DNA from: Ascaris suum
Taxonomy: Eukaryota > Nematoda > Chromadorea > Rhabditida > Ascarididae
DNA: 64,000 nt
NCBI GenBank assembly: GCA_013433145.1
Contig: JACCHR010000032.1
Span: forward strand, 121,383-185,382
Direction: 5' to 3'
The notes beneath the pieces are model-generated. The model worked only from the letters and a program-made list of their open reading frames with translations. It had not been told where the DNA came from and made no database searches. Numbering within the stretch: the stretch's first letter is position 1; each line of letters begins with the position of its first letter. A program made the translations under genes and the position numbers. Shown in pieces: positions 1 to 10,074 of this stretch.

Positions 1-284
1 AAGTTTTTTTTAAACTTTTATACTGCATTTTAGGTTTAAATCGTGATCCCATAATGACGGCTGCTTCCTGCGGAAGACGATATAAAAGGGAATAAAATGA
101 CCGCTAATTAGGGAGAGCTAACGAGCACCGATAGTAATTCTTTAAAAAGTGTAGCATTAAATTTAAAAAATTCAATTAATGAAGCATAAAAGTCGTATAA
201 ATTAGTCAGTAAATTAGTACCTTATAAAAATTTCAACTAATCAGCTAAAATTTGATGGATAAGTCACTGTAACCGCGTTGTTGT
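1..284. other. Unique left flank of the array
   Basis: AT-rich sequence with no resemblance to the repeat unit and no convincing open reading frame. It holds a T-run followed by a pyrimidine-rich stretch ending in tttag, a small inverted repeat CTTCC-tgc-GGAAG at 64-76, and a TATAAAAG element at 81-88. The nonamer tgtaaccgc occurs at 269-277 and again at 287-295, just inside the first unit, so the array boundary sits next to a short direct repeat. I see no transposon ends or poly-A tract that would explain the junction. Confidence 0.8.
81..88 (+). promoter_or_regulatory. TATA-box-like element
   Basis: TATAAAAG matches the eukaryotic TATA-box consensus and points toward the array. It is the only such element outside the repeats. 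In AT-rich DNA a match like this can arise by chance, and no initiator or coding exon can be tied to it. Confidence 0.2.
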
Positions 285-2219
285 TTGTAACCGCACCATC
301 TTCGTCCTATTCACCTTGACCAAAACAATTTTTTTATTGGTAGCAGGGAGATGACGCTGATGGGAACGTGGACTCAAATTCTTGTTTACTTTCAGGTGGA
401 ATTCACCCTTTCGTTGTTGTGCAGCTCTCTGTTCATTTCATCATCCTCAATATTGCAACTTTACAGTTCCACCAAATCTGGACGAACCTTCCCATAAATT
501 GAAGCTGTCGGACGTTGCACCAGATATCTCATGGTCGGCCAACGGAGAATTGCTAGAAGAGGGTCGCGCAAAACGCGGTATTATTCTGGCACCTGGTGGC
601 AAATCGGTGAGTATGCAAACATCTCTTTGATTCATCCAGTACAAATGTTTTTGTAGCCACATCATTAAGAATATCGATTCACCCGATTTGTTTATCGCTC
701 TATGTTCAAAGCGATATCGCTCAAGAATATCGATTCACTCTATGAAACAGGAAGTTAAATGTTCAAAGCGATGGGCACATTATGTTTTTCTCCAGTAAAA
801 ATAAAATGTTGCATATTTTCCTGCCAGGTGATTCCTTATTGTTTCTCAAGTTTAATAGATAAGTGTTTGAAAGGGTGAGTGAAGTTTGAGTTGCAACAAC
901 AAGAACGCCATATATCGTCGATTAACATTTACATCAGCTTTGGTCTTCGATATGCGGGAATTCAGTTTCACGAAGTTCAAACTGTTGATGCTTTTAGCGC
1001 CACCATACATGCCCGATCAGCATACAATCGTCACGGAAACGGTTATCGCAGGGCAACCGTTCAGCGTTTATGATCCAGTATTTTCAGCTCCGCTGCCACA
1101 GGTAATGCTCATGTTGAATTACTTTCTTTGATGTTTATTGTAGCTGATATATTTGTTCTTTTTAAATCACTTGAACTTCAGCAAGTCCTTCTAAAGCAGC
1201 TGTATGAAAAGAAGAGAATTGCAAGATGACGTTTCCGGCAGTTATTGACAGCCGCAATAATGCTCGCCGCAGTCTTTATATTTATCTTCTGATTAGAAAA
1301 ACTTGTTTAATGATTTTTAGTGTGTGCACTTAATGTTTCAGCCTTTCGAAACCGATTTTCAATCTCTGCAAAAGCAACCGATTTTCACTCTCTCTTTGTT
1401 CATAACCTCCACTAGGCTCTCATACGTTGAAATAATTGACAGTCTCAGATATTATTCTGCTGTAACCGGAAAGCATCTACCTTAATAGAAGCGGCTATAG
1501 AGCAATCGTTGAAACTTATGAAATTTTCACCTAATCACATTTTAGAAATAATCCACAGCTGTTATTTCTTTTTCACATGCTTCCTCAAAAATTTGTTTAC
1601 GTTTTAAATTAAATTATTTGATACATGAGATAGATTTAGAAGGCTGCCAATTGTTCATTTACTGATGTTGAAGGAGTGAATGCGTTAGTGAAAGAATGAG
1701 AGCTGGACAGATTGATATTCTCTTATTTCATTTGAGATAACACGGCATTTGAACGGTGGTCCGAATCGCTGACGGTGGTCCCAATATTCACCTATCCGAC
1801 GATGAAAACGTCGTTTGCTTATTCTGCAGTCGCGAACAACGGATGCAGGCGGTAATAAATGCGTCGCGGGGAACCAGCTGGAGAATCGTCAAAAACTTCC
1901 AAGTGTAATTGCTAGGTATGTTAGTTTTGAAAACAATGCACTGAAATAAAACTGCGTTGGAAATTCGTGGAATAAATTGACATAGATGAATCTTTTAAAT
2001 CATGAAATCTACTCCAGTTGATGTCTGTTTAGTTGACATAAAACCCATGGATATTTTCGATCGAACCTAATGAAAAACTCGGCTCTAGCTGTTTTTATTG
2101 ACTCTTTCTGCTTGCACACACCAAACTGTGCATATCTTTCAAACATGCTTTCTTTGTTGTGTGCCATTCGCACCGCACAACGCTTTCATTACTTCCTAAT
2201 TTTGTTAAAATGCGCAACC
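285..2219 (+). repeat. Unit 1 (edge unit, 1,935 bp)
   Basis: First copy, joined to unique flank. It is 29 bp shorter than the consensus because of three deletions near its left end: aata after cacctt, 6 bp in the T/C tract, and 19 bp removing the G-rich tract. It has gaccaaaac, as in units 13-33, rather than the gacgaaaac of its neighbours. Exon blocks: A 396-606, B 885-1101, C 1737-1915. The rest matches units 2-6, including the gtggtccg variant in block C. Confidence 0.95.
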
Positions 2220-4182
2220 TTGTAACCGCACCATCTTCGTCCTATTCACCTTAATAGACGAAAACAATTTTTTCCCCATTATTGGTAGCAGGGAGATGAC
2301 GAGGAGAGGAGGGTAGGGAGCTGATGGGAACGTGGACTCAAATTCTTGTTTACTTTCAGGTGGAATTCACCCTTTCGTTGTTGTGCAGCTCTCTGTTCAT
2401 TTCATCATCCTCAATATTGCAACTTTACAGTTCCACCAAATCTGGACGAACCTTCCCATAAATTGAAGCTGTCGGACGTTGCACCAGATATCTCATGGTC
2501 GGCCAACGGAGAATTGCTAGAAGAGGGTCGCGCAAAACGCGGTATTATTCTGGCACCTGGTGGCAAATCGGTGAGTATGCAAACATCTCTTTGATTCATC
2601 CAGTACAAATGTTTTTGTAGCCACATCATTAAGAATATCGATTCACCGATTTGTTTATCGCTCTATGTTCAAAGCGATATCGCTCAAGAATATCGATTCA
2701 CTCTATGAAACAGGAAGTTAAATGTTCAAAGCGATGGGCACATTATGTTTTTCTCCAGTAAAAATAAAATGTTGCATATTTTCCTGCCAGGTGATTCCTT
2801 ATTGTTTCTCAAGTTTAATAGATAAGTGTTTGAAAGGGTGAGTGAAGTTTGAGTTGCAACAACAAGAACGCCATATATCGTCGATTAACATTTACATCAG
2901 CTTTGGTCTTCGATATGCGGGAATTCAGTTTCACGAAGTTCAAACTGTTGATGCTTTTAGCGCCACCATACATGCCCGATCAGCATACAATCGTCACGGA
3001 AACGGTTATCGCAGGGCAACCGTTCAGCGTTTATGATCCAGTATTTTCAGCTCCGCTGCCACAGGTAATGCTCATGTTGAATTACTTTCTTTGATGTTTA
3101 TTGTAGCTGATATATTTGTTCTTTTTAAATCACTTGAACTTCAGCAAGTCCTTCTAAAGCAGCTGTATGAAAAGAAGAGAATTGCAAGATGACGTTTCCG
3201 GCAGTTATTGACAGCCGCAATAATGCTCGCCGCAGTCTTTATATTTATCTTCTGATTAGAAAAACTTGTTTAATGATTTTTAGTGTGTGCACTTAATGTT
3301 TCAGCCTTTCGAAACCGATTTTCAATCTCTGCAAAAGCAACCGATTTTCACTCTCTCTTTGTTCATAACCTCCACTAGGCTCTCATACGTTGAAATAATT
3401 GACAGTCTCAGATATTATTCTGCTGTAACCGGAAAGCATCTACCTTAATAGAAGCGGCTATAGAGCAATCGTTGAAACTTATGAAATTTTCACCTAATCA
3501 CATTTTAGAAATAATCCACAGCTGTTATTTCTTTTTCACATGCTTCCTCAAAAATTTGTTTACGTTTTAAATTAAATTATTTGATACATGAGATAGATTT
3601 AGAAGGCTGCCAATTGTTCATTTACTGATGTTGAAGGAGTGAATGCGTTAGTGAAAGAATGAGAGCTGGACAGATTGATATTCTCTTATTTCATTTGAGA
3701 TAACACGGCATTTGAACGGTGGTCCGAATCGCTGACGGTGGTCCCAATATTCACCTATCCGACGATGAAAACGTCGTTTGCTTATTCTGCAGTCGCGAAC
3801 AACGGATGCAGGCGGTAATAAATGCGTCGCGGGGAACCAGCTGGAGAATCGTCAAAAACTTCCAAGTGTAATTGCTAGGTATGTTAGTTTTGAAAACAAT
3901 GCACTGAAATAAAACTGCGTTGGAAATTCGTGGAATAAATTGACATAGATGAATCTTTTAAATCATGAAATCTACTCCAGTTGATGTCTGTTTAGTTGAC
4001 ATAAAACCCATGGATATTTTCGATCGAACCTAATGAAAAACTCGGCTCTAGCTGTTTTTATTGACTCTTTCTGCTTGCACACACCAAACTGTGCATATCT
4101 TTCAAACATGCTTTCTTTGTTGTGTGCCATTCGCACCGCACAACGCTTTCATTACTTCCTAATTTTGTTAAAATGCGCAACC
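2220..4182 (+). repeat. Unit 2 (1,963 bp)
   Basis: Near-consensus copy. It has one C fewer than units 1 and 3 in the attcacccgattt stretch after block A. Exon blocks: A 2360-2570, B 2848-3064, C 3700-3878. It carries gacgaaaac and gtggtccg. Confidence 0.95.
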
Positions 4183-4263
4183 TTGTAACCGCACCATCTT
4201 CGTCCTATTCACCTTAATAGACGAAAACAATTTTTTCCCCATTATTGGTAGCAGGGAGATGAC

Positions 4264-4283
4264 GAGGAGAGGAGGGTAGGGAG
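4264..4283 (+). other. G-rich tract in unit 3 (recurs per unit)
   Basis: A purine run with four closely spaced G groups (GG, GG, GGG, GGG) lies about 40 bp before the block A acceptor. It could form a two-layer G-quadruplex. It is present in units 2-33 with small changes and exactly deleted from unit 1. Whether it has any role is unknown. Confidence 0.4.
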
Positions 4284-4322
4284 CTGATGGGAACGTGGAC
4301 TCAAATTCTTGTTTACTTTCAG

Positions 4323-4533
4323 GTGGAATTCACCCTTTCGTTGTTGTGCAGCTCTCTGTTCATTTCATCATCCTCAATATTGCAACTTTACAGTTCCACC
4401 AAATCTGGACGAACCTTCCCATAAATTGAAGCTGTCGGACGTTGCACCAGATATCTCATGGTCGGCCAACGGAGAATTGCTAGAAGAGGGTCGCGCAAAA
4501 CGCGGTATTATTCTGGCACCTGGTGGCAAATCG
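4323..4533 (+). pseudogene. Exon block A, degenerate Ig I-set domain (unit 3)
   Basis: An open stretch follows the acceptor ttgtttactttcag and ends at the donor gtgagt in phase 0. Its reading includes FTVPPNLDEP, PDISWSANGELLEEG and IILAPGGKS. These match the linker, strand C and strand D/E of an Ig I-set domain as found in repeat proteins such as hemicentin. The strand-B region with its core Cys is missing: only about 15 residues separate the PPNL linker from the ISW Trp, where about 30-35 are usual. A second acceptor, aactttacag, gives a shorter exon from 4394 starting at the PPN linker, which suits the domain border better. The frame is open in units 1-30. Inferred to be a relic exon; no transcript evidence is available. 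Confidence 0.55.
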
Positions 4534-4593
4534 GTGAGTATGCAAACATCTCTTTGATTCATCCAGTACAAATGTTTTTGTAGCCACATCATT

Positions 4594-4699
4594 AAGAATA
4601 TCGATTCACCCGATTTGTTTATCGCTCTATGTTCAAAGCGATATCGCTCAAGAATATCGATTCACTCTATGAAACAGGAAGTTAAATGTTCAAAGCGAT
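4594..4699 (+). repeat. Internal duplicated motif between blocks A and B (unit 3)
   Basis: Two 16-bp copies of aagaatatcgattcac lie 56 bp apart, and two 14-bp copies of atgttcaaagcgat lie 57 bp apart in the same order, so an old tandem duplication of about 56 bp is visible. It contains the perfect palindrome GCGATATCGC at 4638-4647 and the inverted pair ATCGCT/AGCGAT at 4621-4642. The same arrangement recurs in every unit. Confidence 0.7.
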
Positions 4700-4811
4700 G
4701 GGCACATTATGTTTTTCTCCAGTAAAAATAAAATGTTGCATATTTTCCTGCCAGGTGATTCCTTATTGTTTCTCAAGTTTAATAGATAAGTGTTTGAAAG
4801 GGTGAGTGAAG

Positions 4812-5028
4812 TTTGAGTTGCAACAACAAGAACGCCATATATCGTCGATTAACATTTACATCAGCTTTGGTCTTCGATATGCGGGAATTCAGTTTCACGA
4901 AGTTCAAACTGTTGATGCTTTTAGCGCCACCATACATGCCCGATCAGCATACAATCGTCACGGAAACGGTTATCGCAGGGCAACCGTTCAGCGTTTATGA
5001 TCCAGTATTTTCAGCTCCGCTGCCACAG
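4812..5028 (+). pseudogene. Exon block B, end of one Ig domain and start of the next (unit 3)
   Basis: The block ends in phase 0 at the donor gtaatg after PLPQ. Two frames carry Ig-like sequence. The first reads ERHISSIN...GIQFHEVQTVDAF, like the end of an Ig domain but without a Cys at the expected place. The second reads LLAPPYMPDQHT then VIAGQPFSVYDPVFSAPLPQ, the linker and strands A-B-C of the next domain. The frame changes near GATGCTTTTAGCG in all copies, so an indel is fixed. The expected strand-B Cys is Asp (Asn in units 29-32). A plausible acceptor is acatcag ending at 4864; the upstream one at 4811 is weak. Confidence 0.5.
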
Positions 5029-5259
5029 GTAATGCTCATGTTGAATTACTTTCTTTGATGTTTATTGTAGCTGATATATTTGTTCTTTTTAAATCACTTG
5101 AACTTCAGCAAGTCCTTCTAAAGCAGCTGTATGAAAAGAAGAGAATTGCAAGATGACGTTTCCGGCAGTTATTGACAGCCGCAATAATGCTCGCCGCAGT
5201 CTTTATATTTATCTTCTGATTAGAAAAACTTGTTTAATGATTTTTAGTGTGTGCACTTA

Positions 5260-5412
5260 ATGTTTCAGCCTTTCGAAACCGATTTTCAATCTCTGCAAAA
5301 GCAACCGATTTTCACTCTCTCTTTGTTCATAACCTCCACTAGGCTCTCATACGTTGAAATAATTGACAGTCTCAGATATTATTCTGCTGTAACCGGAAAG
5401 CATCTACCTTAA
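5260..5412 (+). other. Small 50-codon open frame between blocks B and C (unit 3)
   Basis: ATGTTTCAG begins a 50-codon open frame ending in tandem stops TAA TAG. Its ATG overlaps a good splice-acceptor-like sequence, aatgtttcag, so it could also be a cryptic exon. The frame contains the direct repeat aaccgattttca twice, 26 bp apart. I recognise no protein family. It is present in nearly all units, but conservation across a homogenised array is not evidence of coding. Unit 29 has an extra T and unit 32 lacks an A inside it. Confidence 0.2.
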
Positions 5413-5515
5413 TAGAAGCGGCTATAGAGCAATCGTTGAAACTTATGAAATTTTCACCTAATCACATTTTAGAAATAATCCACAGCTGTTATTTCTTTTT
5501 CACATGCTTCCTCAA

Positions 5516-5550
5516 AAATTTGTTTACGTTTTAAATTAAATTATTTGATA
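5516..5550 (+). other. Variable AT-rich tract (unit 3)
   Basis: A low-complexity A/T stretch after cctcaaaaatttg differs in length and sequence between units far more than its surroundings. Units 1-16, 18 and 19 share one form. Units 17 and 20-32 carry at least nine forms, mostly shortened. Replication slippage is the likely cause. Confidence 0.6.
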
Positions 5551-5663
5551 CATGAGATAGATTTAGAAGGCTGCCAATTGTTCATTTACTGATGTTGAAG
5601 GAGTGAATGCGTTAGTGAAAGAATGAGAGCTGGACAGATTGATATTCTCTTATTTCATTTGAG

Positions 5664-5842
5664 ATAACACGGCATTTGAACGGTGGTCCGAATCGCTGAC
5701 GGTGGTCCCAATATTCACCTATCCGACGATGAAAACGTCGTTTGCTTATTCTGCAGTCGCGAACAACGGATGCAGGCGGTAATAAATGCGTCGCGGGGAA
5801 CCAGCTGGAGAATCGTCAAAAACTTCCAAGTGTAATTGCTAG
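5664..5842 (+). pseudogene. Exon block C, second half of an Ig domain, frameshifted (unit 3)
   Basis: The block follows the acceptor tttcatttgag in phase 0, matching the phase-0 end of block B, and ends at the donor gtatgt. It starts ITRHLNGR, then an extra C moves the frame and a stop follows. The next frame holds IADGGPNIHLSDDENVV; a missing T then shifts to a frame with LILQSRTTDAG and KCVAGNQL, the Ig strand E/F region with the second core Cys. The strand-C Trp is Arg and the usual Tyr two residues before the Cys is Asn. Joined to block B it spans one complete degenerate Ig domain. The two frameshifts occur in every unit except 32. Confidence 0.6.
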
Positions 5843-5871
5843 GTATGTTAGTTTTGAAAACAATGCACTGA

Positions 5872-5903
5872 AATAAAACTGCGTTGGAAATTCGTGGAAT
5901 AAA
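5872..5903 (+). promoter_or_regulatory. Two AATAAA hexamers downstream of block C (unit 3)
   Basis: AATAAA occurs at 5872-5877 and 5898-5903, 30-60 bp after the block C donor. They could act as polyadenylation signals for any transcript of a unit. Other AATAAA copies lie elsewhere in the AT-rich unit, so this is weak. Confidence 0.2.
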
Positions 5904-6146
5904 TTGACATAGATGAATCTTTTAAATCATGAAATCTACTCCAGTTGATGTCTGTTTAGTTGACATAAAACCCATGGATATTTTCGATCGAACCTAATGA
6001 AAAACTCGGCTCTAGCTGTTTTTATTGACTCTTTCTGCTTGCACACACCAAACTGTGCATATCTTTCAAACATGCTTTCTTTGTTGTGTGCCATTCGCAC
6101 CGCACAACGCTTTCATTACTTCCTAATTTTGTTAAAATGCGCAACC

Positions 6147-8110
6147 TTGTAACCGCACCATCTTCGTCCTATTCACCTTAATAGACGAAAACAATTTTTT
6201 CCCCATTATTGGTAGCAGGGAGATGACGAGGAGAGGAGGGTAGGGAGCTGATGGGAACGTGGACTCAAATTCTTGTTTACTTTCAGGTGGAATTCACCCT
6301 TTCGTTGTTGTGCAGCTCTCTGTTCATTTCATCATCCTCAATATTGCAACTTTACAGTTCCACCAAATCTGGACGAACCTTCCCATAAATTGAAGCTGTC
6401 GGACGTTGCACCAGATATCTCATGGTCGGCCAACGGAGAATTGCTAGAAGAGGGTCGCGCAAAACGCGGTATTATTCTGGCACCTGGTGGCAAATCGGTG
6501 AGTATGCAAACATCTCTTTGATTCATCCAGTACAAATGTTTTTGTAGCCACATCATTAAGAATATCGATTCACCCGATTTGTTTATCGCTCTATGTTCAA
6601 AGCGATATCGCTCAAGAATATCGATTCACTCTATGAAACAGGAAGTTAAATGTTCAAAGCGATGGGCACATTATGTTTTTCTCCAGTAAAAATAAAATGT
6701 TGCATATTTTCCTGCCAGGTGATTCCTTATTGTTTCTCAAGTTTAATAGATAAGTGTTTGAAAGGGTGAGTGAAGTTTGAGTTGCAACAACAAGAACGCC
6801 ATATATCGTCGATTAACATTTACATCAGCTTTGGTCTTCGATATGCGGGAATTCAGTTTCACGAAGTTCAAACTGTTGATGCTTTTAGCGCCACCATACA
6901 TGCCCGATCAGCATACAATCGTCACGGAAACGGTTATCGCAGGGCAACCGTTCAGCGTTTATGATCCAGTATTTTCAGCTCCGCTGCCACAGGTAATGCT
7001 CATGTTGAATTACTTTCTTTGATGTTTATTGTAGCTGATATATTTGTTCTTTTTAAATCACTTGAACTTCAGCAAGTCCTTCTAAAGCAGCTGTATGAAA
7101 AGAAGAGAATTGCAAGATGACGTTTCCGGCAGTTATTGACAGCCGCAATAATGCTCGCCGCAGTCTTTATATTTATCTTCTGATTAGAAAAACTTGTTTA
7201 ATGATTTTTAGTGTGTGCACTTAATGTTTCAGCCTTTCGAAACCGATTTTCAATCTCTGCAAAAGCAACCGATTTTCACTCTCTCTTTGTTCATAACCTC
7301 CACTAGGCTCTCATACGTTGAAATAATTGACAGTCTCAGATATTATTCTGCTGTAACCGGAAAGCATCTACCTTAATAGAAGCGGCTATAGAGCAATCGT
7401 TGAAACTTATGAAATTTTCACCTAATCACATTTTAGAAATAATCCACAGCTGTTATTTCTTTTTCACATGCTTCCTCAAAAATTTGTTTACGTTTTAAAT
7501 TAAATTATTTGATACATGAGATAGATTTAGAAGGCTGCCAATTGTTCATTTACTGATGTTGAAGGAGTGAATGCGTTAGTGAAAGAATGAGAGCTGGACA
7601 GATTGATATTCTCTTATTTCATTTGAGATAACACGGCATTTGAACGGTGGTCCGAATCGCTGACGGTGGTCCCAATATTCACCTATCCGACGATGAAAAC
7701 GTCGTTTGCTTATTCTGCAGTCGCGAACAACGGATGCAGGCGGTAATAAATGCGTCGCGGGGAACCAGCTGGAGAATCGTCAAAAACTTCCAAGTGTAAT
7801 TGCTAGGTATGTTAGTTTTGAAAACAATGCACTGAAATAAAACTGCGTTGGAAATTCGTGGAATAAATTGACATAGATGAATCTTTTAAATCATGAAATC
7901 TACTCCAGTTGATGTCTGTTTAGTTGACATAAAACCCATGGATATTTTCGATCGAACCTAATGAAAAACTCGGCTCTAGCTGTTTTTATTGACTCTTTCT
8001 GCTTGCACACACCAAACTGTGCATATCTTTCAAACATGCTTTCTTTGTTGTGTGCCATTCGCACCGCACAACGCTTTCATTACTTCCTAATTTTGTTAAA
8101 ATGCGCAACC
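6147..8110 (+). repeat. Unit 4 (1,964 bp)
   Basis: No difference from unit 3 was noticed. Exon blocks: A 6287-6497, B 6776-6992, C 7628-7806 with the gtggtccg variant. Confidence 0.95.
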
Positions 8111-10074
8111 TTGTAACCGCACCATCTTCGTCCTATTCACCTTAATAGACGAAAACAATTTTTTCCCCATTATTGGTAGCAGGGAGATGACGAGGAGAGG
8201 AGGGTAGGGAGCTGATGGGAACGTGGACTCAAATTCTTGTTTACTTTCAGGTGGAATTCACCCTTTCGTTGTTGTGCAGCTCTCTGTTCATTTCATCATC
8301 CTCAATATTGCAACTTTACAGTTCCACCAAATCTGGACGAACCTTCCCATAAATTGAAGCTGTCGGACGTTGCACCAGATATCTCATGGTCGGCCAACGG
8401 AGAATTGCTAGAAGAGGGTCGCGCAAAACGCGGTATTATTCTGGCACCTGGTGGCAAATCGGTGAGTATGCAAACATCTCTTTGATTCATCCAGTACAAA
8501 TGTTTTTGTAGCCACATCATTAAGAATATCGATTCACCCGATTTGTTTATCGCTCTATGTTCAAAGCGATATCGCTCAAGAATATCGATTCACTCTATGA
8601 AACAGGAAGTTAAATGTTCAAAGCGATGGGCACATTATGTTTTTCTCCAGTAAAAATAAAATGTTGCATATTTTCCTGCCAGGTGATTCCTTATTGTTTC
8701 TCAAGTTTAATAGATAAGTGTTTGAAAGGGTGAGTGAAGTTTGAGTTGCAACAACAAGAACGCCATATATCGTCGATTAACATTTACATCAGCTTTGGTC
8801 TTCGATATGCGGGAATTCAGTTTCACGAAGTTCAAACTGTTGATGCTTTTAGCGCCACCATACATGCCCGATCAGCATACAATCGTCACGGAAACGGTTA
8901 TCGCAGGGCAACCGTTCAGCGTTTATGATCCAGTATTTTCAGCTCCGCTGCCACAGGTAATGCTCATGTTGAATTACTTTCTTTGATGTTTATTGTAGCT
9001 GATATATTTGTTCTTTTTAAATCACTTGAACTTCAGCAAGTCCTTCTAAAGCAGCTGTATGAAAAGAAGAGAATTGCAAGATGACGTTTCCGGCAGTTAT
9101 TGACAGCCGCAATAATGCTCGCCGCAGTCTTTATATTTATCTTCTGATTAGAAAAACTTGTTTAATGATTTTTAGTGTGTGCACTTAATGTTTCAGCCTT
9201 TCGAAACCGATTTTCAATCTCTGCAAAAGCAACCGATTTTCACTCTCTCTTTGTTCATAACCTCCACTAGGCTCTCATACGTTGAAATAATTGACAGTCT
9301 CAGATATTATTCTGCTGTAACCGGAAAGCATCTACCTTAATAGAAGCGGCTATAGAGCAATCGTTGAAACTTATGAAATTTTCACCTAATCACATTTTAG
9401 AAATAATCCACAGCTGTTATTTCTTTTTCACATGCTTCCTCAAAAATTTGTTTACGTTTTAAATTAAATTATTTGATACATGAGATAGATTTAGAAGGCT
9501 GCCAATTGTTCATTTACTGATGTTGAAGGAGTGAATGCGTTAGTGAAAGAATGAGAGCTGGACAGATTGATATTCTCTTATTTCATTTGAGATAACACGG
9601 CATTTGAACGGTGGTCCGAATCGCTGACGGTGGTCCCAATATTCACCTATCCGACGATGAAAACGTCGTTTGCTTATTCTGCAGTCGCGAACAACGGATG
9701 CAGGCGGTAATAAATGCGTCGCGGGGAACCAGCTGGAGAATCGTCAAAAACTTCCAAGTGTAATTGCTAGGTATGTTAGTTTTGAAAACAATGCACTGAA
9801 ATAAAACTGCGTTGGAAATTCGTGGAATAAATTGACATAGATGAATCTTTTAAATCATGAAATCTACTCCAGTTGATGTCTGTTTAGTTGACATAAAACC
9901 CATGGATATTTTCGATCGAACCTAATGAAAAACTCGGCTCTAGCTGTTTTTATTGACTCTTTCTGCTTGCACACACCAAACTGTGCATATCTTTCAAACA
10001 TGCTTTCTTTGTTGTGTGCCATTCGCACCGCACAACGCTTTCATTACTTCCTAATTTTGTTAAAATGCGCAACC
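8111..10074 (+). repeat. Unit 5 (1,964 bp)
   Basis: No difference from unit 3 was noticed. Exon blocks: A 8251-8461, B 8740-8956, C 9592-9770 with gtggtccg. Confidence 0.95.

Larger units (their letters stand above)
4183..6146 (+). repeat. Unit 3 (1,964 bp, used as reference)
   Basis: Typical copy, used here to place sub-features. Order: spacer with G-rich tract, block A 4323-4533, intron-like stretch with a duplicated 56-bp motif, block B 4812-5028, about 635 bp intron-like stretch with a small open frame and a variable AT tract, block C 5664-5842, then about 304 bp of spacer to the next unit. Confidence 0.95.

Noticed and set aside
447..665. 72-codon minus-strand open frame repeated in every unit
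   Set aside because: It lies antisense to block A, starts with MMW and has no recognisable family. It recurs only because the units are copies.
879..1131. Two overlapping plus-strand frames of 64 and 81 codons treated as separate genes
   Set aside because: Each holds part of the Ig-like sequence of one frameshifted exon block, and their ends run into intron-like sequence.
4309..4557. A functional secreted protein from each unit
   Set aside because: The apparent start is a TTG codon inside the intron and the frame runs past the donor gtgagt; the domain lacks its core Cys.
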